Assembly (NCBI RefSeq): GCF_040567655.1
Contig: NZ_JBEXAC010000002.1
Span: 2,046,001-2,110,000 of the forward strand
Length of the DNA stretch: 64,000 nt
Direction: 5' to 3'
Source: Chitinophaga sp. H8
Lineage (GTDB): Bacteria > Bacteroidota > Bacteroidia > Chitinophagales > Chitinophagaceae
In this document: positions 8,292 through 18,061 of the stretch, piece by piece
Numbering within the stretch: the stretch's first letter is position 1
How the letters are laid out: the number at the start of each line of letters is the position of its first letter
Position numbers and translations under genes: made by a program
The notes under the pieces: model-generated
What the model saw: the letters and a program-made list of their open reading frames with translations, nothing else
Databases searched by the model: none
Told to the model about the DNA's origin: nothing

Positions 8292-11200
8292 ATGTATAAA
8301 AATTTCACGAAACTCACGGACGTGCTCCGCGGGTATTCCCAACAATTCATGCGGGTCATGCGAATTACCGCTTTTCTTATGTTGCTTTGCTTGCTGCAAC
8401 TGAGCGCAAAAACAAATGCGCAGCTCATTTCCTTATCCGGAGAGAAAATGCCTTTGATGGAAGTGCTTAAAGAAATACACCGCCAAAGTGGGGTTGATTT
8501 TATTTTTGCAGCCAGCTCACTGAAGTATGCGCATCCGGTTACCGTGGATATCCATGAAACACCGTTAAATGAGGCGCTCAGACAAGTATTTGCAGGCCAG
8601 CCATTGGCATATGAGATCGCTGATGGGGCGGTAACGGTATGGGGTAAAACCCCCCGGTTATCTGATAACCCGGATGATAATACCAGTCCGGCAATAGCTT
8701 ATGATGAGATCCGCGGACGTGTAGTGGATAGCCTGGGCAAAGGGTTACCCAGTGTAACCATTCGCGTGAAAGGCGCTGAAATCGCCACCAAAACGGATCA
8801 GTCGGGATATTTTGTTCTGTACAAAGTACCGGCCGATGCGATGATCGAAATCACTTCCCTGGGATACAAGCCTTATGCTGTGCGGGCAAACAGCCTTCCA
8901 GATCCGGTAGTGTTTGTGCTGAAGCAGGCAACAAGCACCCTGGACGAAGCCGTAGTACAGGCATATGGTACTACCACCCGCCGCTTTAATACCGGAAACA
9001 TTGCCCGGATCTCTGCGGCCGATATCGAGACACAACCCGTTGCCAACCCGCTGGCGGCATTGCAGGGCAGGGTGCCCGGCATGCTGGTAACACAAACATC
9101 CGGAATACCCGGCGCTGCGGTGAATATCGAAATCCGTGGCCGTACCGCTATCGATAAAAGCATCACCAGCGACCAACCCCTGTTCGTGATCGATGGTGTG
9201 CCCTACAGCAACGGCAACAAGAGCCTGGAAATGGGAAACTGGTCAGCAAGCACACCAAGTCTGCAAATACAAAGCATGGTAAAGGGCGGAATCAGCCCCT
9301 TCCAGGGGATCAACCCACAGGATATTGAAAGTATTGAAGTGTTGAAAGATGCAGATGCTACAGCGATCTATGGTTCGCGTGGTGCCAATGGCGTTATCCT
9401 GATCAGCACTAAACGCGGGAAAGCAGGTAAAGCTTCCTTCAGTATCAACTCCTACCAGGGGATCAGCTTTGTGCCGGATAATGTAAAGATGATGGATACC
9501 CGGCAATATATAGCTGCCCGTAAACAAGCCTTCAAGAACAGCGGTATTGCAATGACCACCGCCAATGCACCGGATATCCTGGTTTGGGATACCACCAGGA
9601 ACTATAACTATGCGAAGATGTTTACCGACAATATTGCCAATACCCACAGCTCCCAGCTGTCATTGACAGGAGGAAACCGGTTAACGCAGTTCTCCCTGCG
9701 CGGTGGCTATAACCGTGAAAACACCATCATGGATCCCGACCATAAAAGCGAGCGGATCAATGTGTCCTTTTCCCTGAATCAGAAGAGTACCAATGAAAAG
9801 CTGAATGTATTATTTTCCGGCAGTTTTGGAAATAGTGTTACGGAGATGATCAACCAGGATATGTCCCGTTTCCGTATCATGGCGCCCAACATGCGCATGC
9901 TGGATGACCAGGGCAAACCGCTTTGGGAGGAATATAATTACACCGTCTTTAATCCCTTTGCCGAGCTGCTGAAAAAGAACAACTTCACATCGAAAACACT
10001 ATACGGCAATATACAGCCCTCTTACCGGTTCAATGAACACCTGAAAATTTCTGCCAATATCGGTTATAACCTGTCCATTAATGACCAGGATGCTATTGTG
10101 CCGCTCACTTCTTTAAAGCCCGGCCCTACCCTCAAATCATCACGGGTGCTGAGTAACAGCAGAAACCAGAATTTGTCAATTGAACCGCAGCTGGATTATG
10201 GACGGCAATTATTCGGGGGCGACCTGAACATACTGTTTGGTGGCACCTATCAATCTACCAACACTTCAGGCACCCGCATCGATGCGCAGAATTTTCCCAG
10301 CGACGAAGCACTGCGCTTGTTGAATAATGCATTATCGTATAGCGTTTATGAAACGGCTTCCCAATACAAGTATATTGCTGCTTTTGGGCGGGTCAATTAT
10401 AATTTTCACAATACCTATATCGCCAACTTCACTGCACGGCGGGATGGCTCCAGCCGCTTCGGGGCGGGCAAACGATTTTCCAATTTTGGTGCAGCAGGAC
10501 TGGCATGGATCTTTACCAACCAGTTTGATCTTAAAGACAAATTGCCTTGGCTGAGCTTCGGAAAGCTGAGAGGAAGTCTGGGGATCACCGGCAATGATAA
10601 GATTCCGGATTATCAATACCTCGATACCTGGGCGGTAAATAATTATTTCAGGTACCCTTCACTGAATGACCAATTTCTCTACCCAGATAAATTGTATAAC
10701 CCGTCATACCATTGGGAATCTACCCGGAAAACGGAATTGGCGCTGGAATTCGGACTATTTAACGACCGGGTATTGTTCTCGCCGGTGTATTTCCGGAACA
10801 TCAGCTCTAATCAACTGGTCAACTACAAATTGCCAAAGATGACCGGCTTCAATGAAGTGGTGGCCAACTTACCTGCAACAGTAGTCAATGACGGCTTTGA
10901 ATTTACCCTGAGCAGCGACAACATTAAACGCAAAGATTTTTCATGGCATACGGATGTCAATTTCAGCGTGCCACGGAATAAGTTAAAAGCCTTTCCGGAT
11001 ATTGAAAATTCATCCTACTACACCACCTATGTGGTGGGCAAGCCGCTCAACGTGATATACCTGCTGGACTTTTTGGGTGTCAATCCCGAAACCGGCGATC
11101 CCATGTTCCTGGATGTTAACAAAGATGGGTTGTTGAATACGGACGACTATGTGCCTACCGGAACCCTGGACCCCAAATTTTATGGCGGGATCCAGAATAC

Positions 11201-11645
11201 ATTTACCTATAAAAACTTCCGGCTGGATTTCTTCTTCTTATTCCGGAACACCATGGGTGGAAATTACCTGAGATTTGCGCCAAGTGGTCAGGGAGATTAT
11301 GTAAACTGGCCCGTTGTTGATGATAAGGTATGGGAAAAACCGGGCGACATCGTCAGCCGGCCTAAACTATTGGCGGTTAATACCACTGAGGTGCAGAATT
11401 TCAGAAGGTATTCCAATGCCATCTACTCAAATGCATCTTACATCCGCCTCAATAACGCATCACTCTCTTATACCCTGCCGGAGCGCATCACAGGTAAGGC
11501 AGGCATTTCAACTTTACGGGTGTATATATTAGGCCAGAATTTGTGGACCATCACAAAATACAAAGTAGGTGATCCCGAAATTCAAAGCTACTTGTCCACA
11601 CCATCACTGTGTACCATCACCGGTGGTTTTCAATTAACCTTTTAA
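8292..11645 (+). CDS. SusC/RagA TonB-dependent receptor with STN domain (operon 1)
   Basis: The 1117-residue outer-membrane receptor has a signal peptide ending near SAKTNAQ, an STN domain (LMEVLKEIHRQSGVDFIF, about residues 50-115), a carboxypeptidase-regulatory-like domain (IRGRVVDSLGKGLPSVTIRV), the SusC plug (IESIEVLKDADATAIYGSRG) and a long beta-barrel ending GGFQLTF. The STN domain identifies it as a signalling receptor for the adjacent FecR/sigma pair. It should import an oligomeric ligand together with SusD. The partners downstream (a protease and an exporter rather than glycosidases) hint at a peptide or protein substrate; that is inference. Confidence 0.92.
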   Translation: MYKNFTKLTDVLRGYSQQFMRVMRITAFLMLLCLLQLSAKTNAQLISLSGEKMPLMEVLKEIHRQSGVDFIFAASSLKYAHPVTVDIHETPLNEALRQVFAGQPLAYEIADGAVTVWGKTPRLSDNPDDNTSPAIAYDEIRGRVVDSLGKGLPSVTIRVKGAEIATKTDQSGYFVLYKVPADAMIEITSLGYKPYAVRANSLPDPVVFVLKQATSTLDEAVVQAYGTTTRRFNTGNIARISAADIETQPVANPLAALQGRVPGMLVTQTSGIPGAAVNIEIRGRTAIDKSITSDQPLFVIDGVPYSNGNKSLEMGNWSASTPSLQIQSMVKGGISPFQGINPQDIESIEVLKDADATAIYGSRGANGVILISTKRGKAGKASFSINSYQGISFVPDNVKMMDTRQYIAARKQAFKNSGIAMTTANAPDILVWDTTRNYNYAKMFTDNIANTHSSQLSLTGGNRLTQFSLRGGYNRENTIMDPDHKSERINVSFSLNQKSTNEKLNVLFSGSFGNSVTEMINQDMSRFRIMAPNMRMLDDQGKPLWEEYNYTVFNPFAELLKKNNFTSKTLYGNIQPSYRFNEHLKISANIGYNLSINDQDAIVPLTSLKPGPTLKSSRVLSNSRNQNLSIEPQLDYGRQLFGGDLNILFGGTYQSTNTSGTRIDAQNFPSDEALRLLNNALSYSVYETASQYKYIAAFGRVNYNFHNTYIANFTARRDGSSRFGAGKRFSNFGAAGLAWIFTNQFDLKDKLPWLSFGKLRGSLGITGNDKIPDYQYLDTWAVNNYFRYPSLNDQFLYPDKLYNPSYHWESTRKTELALEFGLFNDRVLFSPVYFRNISSNQLVNYKLPKMTGFNEVVANLPATVVNDGFEFTLSSDNIKRKDFSWHTDVNFSVPRNKLKAFPDIENSSYYTTYVVGKPLNVIYLLDFLGVNPETGDPMFLDVNKDGLLNTDDYVPTGTLDPKFYGGIQNTFTYKNFRLDFFFLFRNTMGGNYLRFAPSGQGDYVNWPVVDDKVWEKPGDIVSRPKLLAVNTTEVQNFRRYSNAIYSNASYIRLNNASLSYTLPERITGKAGISTLRVYILGQNLWTITKYKVGDPEIQSYLSTPSLCTITGGFQLTF

Positions 11646-11656
11646 GGCAACGAACA

Positions 11657-13060
11657 ATGAAACAATCAATAAAATGGGGTTTGCTAATGCTGATGTTGTG
11701 AAGTGCAACGGCCTGCGAAAAATTGCTGGAAGTAGAACGCCCGATAGACAGGCAGGTATCTGCATATGTATTTAGTAACGATGAAACGGCAAGAGCTGCC
11801 GGATTGGGGATGTATGGCTCATTAGTGAAGTATGCCTACGGTGCGTTTACCGGATTATATACATCCGACCTGGGAATGATTTCGGATGAAATCTATAGCA
11901 CTTCCTCCAGCAATGAGCAAGCGTTGCAGTTCCGGGAAAACCGCCTACAGCCCGATAATGGAGGAGTGAGTAATATCTGGGCCACTTCTTACGAAGTGGT
12001 ATACCATGTCAATCTCTTTTTAGAAAAGATCAGCCGGTCGGAAGCAGTTTCAACGCCTTTACGGAACCAGCTGATAGGAGAAGGGAAGTTTATCCGTGCA
12101 TTACTTTATTTTTATCTCGTTAACACCTACGGGAATATTCCCCTGATTACCTCTGCTGATTATCATATAAACGGAAGTTTAGGACAGCGCACGCCAGAGG
12201 AGGTGTATACATTTATGTTGGCGGATTTAGAGGATGCTTATGCGCTGCTGACACCAGATTACCTGACATCTGAGCGTATCCGGGCCAATAAATGGGCGGC
12301 AGCAGCCTTGCTGGCAAGAACATACCTTTACCAGGGAAACTGGAGCAAGGCCGGAAAATATGCACAGGAAGTGATCGCCAGCGGTGCCTATACTCTGGTG
12401 TCTGTAGATGAAGTGGGATTGAACAGCAATGCGGAGGCGATATTCCAGTTGGCCCAAAATATTACCGGCGGCACCAATAATTACGATGCAAGCATGTTGC
12501 TGGAAGTGTCACCTTCCTCGAAGAAACCATATTACGCGGTGGATTCATTATTAGTGAAAGCATTTCAGGAGGAGGATGCCCGTAACAAGTCATGGATACA
12601 TGAGCAAATAACGACTAACGGTGATGTATATTACATGGCCAATAAATATAAGATACGTTATGGCATACCTAATGAAAAGAAAATTGAACACCTCACGATC
12701 TTACGCCTGGGAGAGCTGCACCTGATCCTCGCAGAGGCGCTGGCACAACAGGAACAATTGGAGGAGGCCATTACTCAGCTGGATATTATCCGTAAGCGGG
12801 CAGGCATCCCCTTGCTTAAAAATATGAATATTACGAAAACCAAAGCACACCTGCTGGACCTGGTCATGGAAGAACGCCAACGTGAACTTTGTTTTGAACT
12901 GGGCCACCGTTGGTTTGACTTAAACCGTACCGGCCGCGCTGATGCTTATTTTTCGTCACTGTCTTACAAAGACTGGCAGCCTACTGACCGGTATTTCCCT
13001 ATTCCTCAATCAGAAATTTTGCTGAATCCCTTTCTGAAACAAAATGCGGGATATAAATAA
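11657..13060 (+). CDS. SusD/RagB lipoprotein with an in-frame TGA in its leader (possible pseudogene)
   Basis: An ATG at 11657 begins a lipoprotein leader, MKQSIKWGLLMLML, which is interrupted by TGA at 11699-11701 and continues in the same frame as SATACEKLLEVERP, where LSATAC would be the lipobox. After the stop the frame is open for 453 codons and is a normal SusD-like protein, with TPR-like helices and the C-terminal signature LDLVMEERQRELCFELGHRWFDLNRTG. If read as is, only internal starts such as TTG 11723 remain, giving a protein without export signal or lipid anchor. One base change (for example TTA for TGA) would restore it. Sequencing error, recent mutation or recoding are all possible. 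Confidence 0.85.
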
Positions 13061-13112
13061 TTAATATTTCCATATCCCGGACACTATCTCAAATTTCTGT
13101 TTTCCCTGACCA

Positions 13113-13151
13113 CCGGGGAGGAGCATCTGTTGCATAGACGCTCCTCCCCGG
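13113..13151 (+). terminator. Strong hairpin between susD and the S8 peptidase gene
   Basis: CCGGGGAGGAGC (13113-13124) and GCTCCTCCCCGG (13140-13151) form a perfect 12-bp GC-rich stem with a 15-nt loop. There is no T-run after it on either strand, so it may act as an RNA-stabilising or partial-termination element dividing susCD from the protease/ABC/MutS genes rather than as a full terminator. Confidence 0.5.
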
Positions 13152-13181
13152 AACGGGAATGTTTACGCTAAAATTCAGCAA

Positions 13182-14717
13182 TTGAAACGGCAAAACATCA
13201 TTTTATTTTATCTGGTAGCCCTGCTCCTGCACGGCGGCTGCCAGGCACCGGAAAACCCGGACTGGCAGCACCTTGACCCGCAAAAGGATGGGGTATTAGG
13301 CATCAGTACAACGCGAACATACCATGAACTTTTGAAGAACAGGCAGCCCACAGCGGTAATTGTGGCGGTACTTGACGGCGGAACTGATACCGGACATGAT
13401 GACCTGATGGCCGTACGATGGATAAACGAAAAAGAAATACCCGGCAATGGCCTGGATGATGATGGCAACGGATACATCGATGACAGGTACGGGTGGAACT
13501 TTGTAGGTGTACCGGATAGCTCACTGAAATTCGACAACACCGCGTTGACACGCCTGGTAAGGCAAGGTAAAAAACGGTTCGGACAGCTTACCGCACAAAC
13601 AGTGCCCATCCGGGACCGCGCATCATTTGACGCCTACCAGGTGCAGCTGACCGCTTTTGAGAAAGCGCGGCGCAAAGCCCGGGAACAACTGGAACAGCTG
13701 CAGCAATTGAAAACCTGCCTGGACAAGATGGTACAGCAACTGGGTAAGACAGCGCCCACATTACAGGATTTCAGGGATTTTTTACCGCACAATGATCAGG
13801 AAAACCAGGTACGCTCACTGGCCAACGCTAAAATGAAACGCAAAACGTATGCGGAGTTTTACCAGGAAGATATCCTGGAAAGACTGCAACAGCTGCAGCA
13901 GCAGCTCGCCTATCATTATAACCTGGAATTTGTACCACATGGCGCCATTGACAGTACAGATAACAGCACCGCGTTGTGGACTGGCAATCCCGATGTGAAG
14001 GGGCCGGATGCCATGCATGGTACACATGTAGCAGGCATTATTGGGGCTTCCCGCGACAATGCAGCCGGCATACAGGGTATTGCCGGTCACGTTCGCCTGA
14101 TGCCGGTGCGCTGTATACCCAATGGCGATGAACGCGATGAAGACGTAGCCCGCGCTATCCGCTATGCGGTGGATAACGGGGCTAAGGTGATCAACATGAG
14201 CTTCGGGAAATATTACACTTCCAATAAGTCACTCGTGGATGATGCCGTGCGGTATGCTATGGCCCACGATGTGCTGCTCATTCATGCCGCCGGAAACGAT
14301 GGCTGCGACCTGGATAAGCAACCGCATTACCCGAATCCGTTCTATTCAGATGGAGACAAAGCAGCTGCCTGGATCACCGTAGGGGCATCCGACCAAACGG
14401 ATGATGAAACGCTGAAAGCACCATTTTCCAACTATGGTCTTACCCAGGTGGATGTGTTTGCTCCGGGCGTTCGTATCCGGTCTACAGTGCCAGACGGAGG
14501 TTATAAACGTCTCGATGGTACAAGCATGGCAGCGCCGGTGGTGGCAGGACTGGCTGCTACCATCCGGTCGTACTATCCTGCACTAACGGCCAGACAGGTA
14601 CGGGAAATTATCCTGAAGTCGGCTGTGAAATATCAGGGACTGACCGGCCGCTGTGTAACAGGTGGTATCGTAAACGCATATACGGCTATACAGCTCGCGG
14701 AACAGTATAAACGCTAG
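13182..14717 (+). CDS. S8 (subtilisin-like) lipoprotein peptidase
   Basis: The protein has 511 residues from TTG 13182; no in-frame ATG precedes it, and this start gives a lipoprotein leader with lipobox LHGGC. The catalytic triad is intact: Asp in VLDGGTDTGHDDL, His in MHGTHVAGIIGA and Ser in DGTSMAAPVVAG. Between Asp and His there is an insert of roughly 150 residues rich in Gln, Leu and Lys (EQLEQLQQLK, ERLQQLQQQLAYHY), predicted as a coiled coil, which could hold a substrate or partner. It should face the periplasm or the surface. Context suggests it trims a peptide handled by the SusCD pair or the ABC exporter. Confidence 0.88.
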   Translation: MKRQNIILFYLVALLLHGGCQAPENPDWQHLDPQKDGVLGISTTRTYHELLKNRQPTAVIVAVLDGGTDTGHDDLMAVRWINEKEIPGNGLDDDGNGYIDDRYGWNFVGVPDSSLKFDNTALTRLVRQGKKRFGQLTAQTVPIRDRASFDAYQVQLTAFEKARRKAREQLEQLQQLKTCLDKMVQQLGKTAPTLQDFRDFLPHNDQENQVRSLANAKMKRKTYAEFYQEDILERLQQLQQQLAYHYNLEFVPHGAIDSTDNSTALWTGNPDVKGPDAMHGTHVAGIIGASRDNAAGIQGIAGHVRLMPVRCIPNGDERDEDVARAIRYAVDNGAKVINMSFGKYYTSNKSLVDDAVRYAMAHDVLLIHAAGNDGCDLDKQPHYPNPFYSDGDKAAAWITVGASDQTDDETLKAPFSNYGLTQVDVFAPGVRIRSTVPDGGYKRLDGTSMAAPVVAGLAATIRSYYPALTARQVREIILKSAVKYQGLTGRCVTGGIVNAYTAIQLAEQYKR

Positions 14718-14784
14718 CGCGAAAACGGCTGCATATGTAAACGCATACACGGCCATCAAGCCCACTGAACAGTATAAACGCTAA
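14670..14784 (+). repeat. Imperfect duplication of the S8 gene's 3' end
   Basis: The last 48 bp of the peptidase gene (14670-14717, encoding VNAYTAIQLAEQYKR-stop) recur at 14737-14784 as sequence that would encode VNAYTAIKPTEQYKR-stop. The offset is 67 bp, so the second copy is in another frame and lies after the real stop. It appears to be a decayed tandem duplication in the gap before the ABC gene. Confidence 0.7.
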
Positions 14785-14796
14785 AACAAAAAACAG

Positions 14797-15723
14797 ATGC
14801 ATACAACTATTATTTCCGTTGAGAACCTGTCGCACCGGTACGCCAGTACCTGGGCCATCCGGGATATCAGCTTCCAGATCGACAAAACAGGCATTCTGGG
14901 CCTGCTCGGCTCCAATGGCGCCGGCAAATCTACTACCATGAATATCATGTGCGGGGTATTGAACCAAACAGCGGGCAAGGTGGTGATTGATGGCATAAAC
15001 CTGCGGGAACATCCGGAGAAAGCAAAAAGAGAGATCGGATTTCTGCCGCAACAGGCGCCCCTGTATATGGACCTTACGGTAGATGAATACCTGCGCCACT
15101 GCGCCTACCTGCGGCAGATAGATAAAAAAGTTGTGCCGAAAGCCATGGCAGAGGCGAAGGAACGCTGCGGACTTGGACATTTCAGCAAGCGCCTGATCAA
15201 AAACCTGTCTGGTGGATACCGCCAGCGGGTAGGCATTGCCCAGGCCATTATCCACAAACCAAAACTGGTGGTACTAGACGAACCTACCAACGGGCTGGAT
15301 CCCAACCAGATCATTGAAGTACGGTCACTGATCCGGGAAATTGCCGAAGAACGTGCCGTGATTTTTTCTACCCACATCCTGTCTGAAGTACAGGTGCTTT
15401 GTAAAGATATCCGCATGATTGAACAGGGGAAGCTGGTTTTTGCAGATACCATGGAGGCATTCAACAACTACATCTCTCCGCAAAGTGTGCGCGTGGAGCT
15501 GGATCATCCCCCCACAAATGAAACGCTGCTGCAGATAGAAGGCGTTACCAAAGTAGAGCGCCTCACAGAACGGAGCCTGCGTATCTTTTTTGACGGCGAC
15601 AGGGATATCACCGACAGGATTATCCGGGCCAGCGTACAGCACGACTGGTACCTGCGCGAAATCTACCTCGATAAAGGCTCGCTGGATGATGTATTTGCAC
15701 AACTATCCAGCCGTGCCAACTAA
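14797..15723 (+). CDS. GldA-like ABC transporter ATP-binding protein
   Basis: The 308-residue ATPase has Walker A GSNGAGKST, the signature LSGGYRQRVGIAQAI, Walker B LVVLDEPTNGLDP and the H-loop IFSTHILSEV. The sequence resembles GldA, the ATPase of the GldA-GldF-GldG transporter of Bacteroidota, and general ABC-2 exporters. The next gene encodes its membrane partner (a GldF-GldG fusion), 31 bp downstream, so the two form an exporter. In Flavobacterium this transporter is needed for gliding, but here it sits with a SusCD operon and MutS-like genes, so its cargo may differ. Confidence 0.9.
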   Translation: MHTTIISVENLSHRYASTWAIRDISFQIDKTGILGLLGSNGAGKSTTMNIMCGVLNQTAGKVVIDGINLREHPEKAKREIGFLPQQAPLYMDLTVDEYLRHCAYLRQIDKKVVPKAMAEAKERCGLGHFSKRLIKNLSGGYRQRVGIAQAIIHKPKLVVLDEPTNGLDPNQIIEVRSLIREIAEERAVIFSTHILSEVQVLCKDIRMIEQGKLVFADTMEAFNNYISPQSVRVELDHPPTNETLLQIEGVTKVERLTERSLRIFFDGDRDITDRIIRASVQHDWYLREIYLDKGSLDDVFAQLSSRAN

Positions 15724-15754
15724 CCCAACTTAAAAGATCTGATAAACGATTGAT

Positions 15755-18058
15755 ATGAAAAAGATATTGCGGATAGCCCGTGTGGAGCTGAGTGCCCTGT
15801 TTTACTCGCCTATTGCCTGGTTTTTACTGATTTTGTTCTTTGTCCAGGTGGCAGTCGCCTACCTGAAAAAGATAGAAACCTTAGCGACCTCGCAGGAACT
15901 GGGAAGAGCACTTCAAAACCTCACTTTTAAAGTTTTTGCCGACCCGGCGATGTCCGGGATTTTTATCACAGGAGTGCTTAACAACCTGTACCTATACATT
16001 CCGCTGATTACCATGGGACTCATCAGCCGGGAAGTAAGCAGCGGTACTATCAAATTGCTGTATTCCTCACCGGTGAAGCTCTCTCATATCGTGCTGGGAA
16101 AATACCTGGCCATGCTGGTGTTTAACCTGTGCATGATGGCGGCACTGGTCATTGTGGCCGTCTTTGCTTCGTTTCATATAGAGGCGTTCGACTGGGGAAT
16201 GATATTGTCCGGACTGCTTGGTATTTTCCTGTTGCTGAGTGCATATGCAGCCATCGGCCTTTTTATGTCGTGCCTGAGCAGTTACCAGGTGGTAGCCGCC
16301 ATTGCCACGTTTGCGGTGTTTGCACTCCTGAATTTCATGGGCGGCCTTTGGCAGGACTATGATTTCCTGCGGGACCTCACGGGATATCTTTCTATCTCAG
16401 GGCGCACGGAAAACATGATCTTCGGCTTGCTGAATACCCGGGATATCCTGTATTACCTGCTTATCACAGCACTTTTCCTGTGTTTTGCGTGGTTCAGGTT
16501 ACAAGGCGAGCGGGCGTCTGTGGGCCGCTGGATAGCGATCGGTAAATATTGCCTGGTGGTGGTCGTAGTGCTGGTCATCGGTTATTTTGCCGCTGCACCC
16601 GGCAACATCGGCTATTGGGATACTACCCGCACCAGGATGAATACCCTGAGCGTTAATGCACAGGAAACGCTGAAAGCGATCGGGAAGGAACCGCTGGAGG
16701 TAACCACCTACGTGAATCTGCTGGACCCTACCTATTACGCCGGACGGCCTGCCGGAAGAAATACAGATAAACGGCGCTGGGAACGATACCTGCGCTTTAA
16801 ACCAAATATACAACTGAACTATGTGTACTATTACGATAGTACCTACACGGAATATGTATATAAATCCAATAAAGGCCTGTCGCTGGATGATATGGCCCGG
16901 AAGTTTTCAAAATCACATAAGATAGACCTGGCCCGCTTTAAGACACCGGCAGAGATACAGCAGCTGGTTAATCTCCGCCCGGAGAAAAACCGGCTGGTGA
17001 TGCACCTGAAATTTAAAGGTAAAAGCACCTTCCTCCGAACGTTTGAAGATATGCAATTCTGGCCTTCAGAAACGGAAGTGACGGCTGCACTGCGCCGGCT
17101 GACAGTACCCCTGCCTGTTATCGCTTTTTTGCAGGGGGAAGAAGAACGCCGGATCGACCGGCTGGGCGACCGGCATTATAAGCTGGCCACAAGTGAAGTA
17201 AATGTGCGCACTTCCTTGCTTAATCAGGGGTTTGACTCCAAAGACCTGTATCTGAAAGGCGAGGAGGAGATCCCTGAAGGACTCACCGCACTCGTGATTG
17301 CTGATCCCCGGGCAGCATTTGCACCGGAGGTACTGCAAAAAATCCAACGTTACATCGACAAAGGCGGCAACCTCCTGCTGGCGGGAGAGCCAGGTAAGCA
17401 GGACATACTTAATCCCATCCTCCAGGGGTTGGGTGTACGGCTCATGGATGGCATTGTAGTACAGGGCGATACCGAATTTTCGCCGGATGAAGTGAAGTCT
17501 TTTGTGACTTCGTTGGGCACCGAATTTGGCCGGAAGGTAACCCAGCTGCATCGAGAGGAAGTACCTGTAAATACCCGGAATGTAGCCGGGCTGGTTTATA
17601 CCGGTACCAGCAACTTCAACGTAAGGGAGCTACTCCATACCAATGCAGAACTGACCTGGAACAAAACCGGCAAGCTGGCGCTGGACTCGGCAGATATTGT
17701 GTATAACCCCGCAGCCGGTGATGTTAAACAGGCTATCCCTACAGCGCTGGCATTGACGCGTAACATCAACGGCAGGGAACAGCGTATCCTGGTAACCGGC
17801 GATGCGGATTTCCTGAGCAATGTGGAACTGGGAAAATCTTATTCCAAATTCGGCAATGCTAATTTTTACCAGGGCTTCCTCGGTTGGTTTACCTATGGGC
17901 AATTCCCGATCGAACCCACCTGGCCAGCCCCTGTTGATAATGCAGTAACAATCAAAGGAACGAGTATAACGCCACTCCGGTGGATTATGCTGGGCGTAAT
18001 CCCCGCTATCGGGTTGCTGATGGGTACTGTTTTACTGATAAGACGCAAACGGAAATAA
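15755..18058 (+). CDS. GldF-GldG-like fused ABC permease and auxiliary domain
   Basis: This 767-residue protein joins two usually separate parts. Residues 1 to about 240 are an ABC-2 permease with six hydrophobic segments (VELSALFYSPIAWFLLILFF onwards). After a seventh hydrophobic segment (CLVVVVVLVIGYFAA) comes a GldG-type extracytoplasmic domain (LSVNAQETLKAIGKEPLEVT, GGNLLLAGEPGKQ, RILVTGDADFLSN), and a C-terminal membrane helix ends in a basic tail. It partners with the GldA-like ATPase. Its stop is 3 bp before the first MutS-like gene, so translation is probably coupled. Confidence 0.88.
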   Translation: MKKILRIARVELSALFYSPIAWFLLILFFVQVAVAYLKKIETLATSQELGRALQNLTFKVFADPAMSGIFITGVLNNLYLYIPLITMGLISREVSSGTIKLLYSSPVKLSHIVLGKYLAMLVFNLCMMAALVIVAVFASFHIEAFDWGMILSGLLGIFLLLSAYAAIGLFMSCLSSYQVVAAIATFAVFALLNFMGGLWQDYDFLRDLTGYLSISGRTENMIFGLLNTRDILYYLLITALFLCFAWFRLQGERASVGRWIAIGKYCLVVVVVLVIGYFAAAPGNIGYWDTTRTRMNTLSVNAQETLKAIGKEPLEVTTYVNLLDPTYYAGRPAGRNTDKRRWERYLRFKPNIQLNYVYYYDSTYTEYVYKSNKGLSLDDMARKFSKSHKIDLARFKTPAEIQQLVNLRPEKNRLVMHLKFKGKSTFLRTFEDMQFWPSETEVTAALRRLTVPLPVIAFLQGEEERRIDRLGDRHYKLATSEVNVRTSLLNQGFDSKDLYLKGEEEIPEGLTALVIADPRAAFAPEVLQKIQRYIDKGGNLLLAGEPGKQDILNPILQGLGVRLMDGIVVQGDTEFSPDEVKSFVTSLGTEFGRKVTQLHREEVPVNTRNVAGLVYTGTSNFNVRELLHTNAELTWNKTGKLALDSADIVYNPAAGDVKQAIPTALALTRNINGREQRILVTGDADFLSNVELGKSYSKFGNANFYQGFLGWFTYGQFPIEPTWPAPVDNAVTIKGTSITPLRWIMLGVIPAIGLLMGTVLLIRRKRK

Positions 18059-18061
18059 AAC

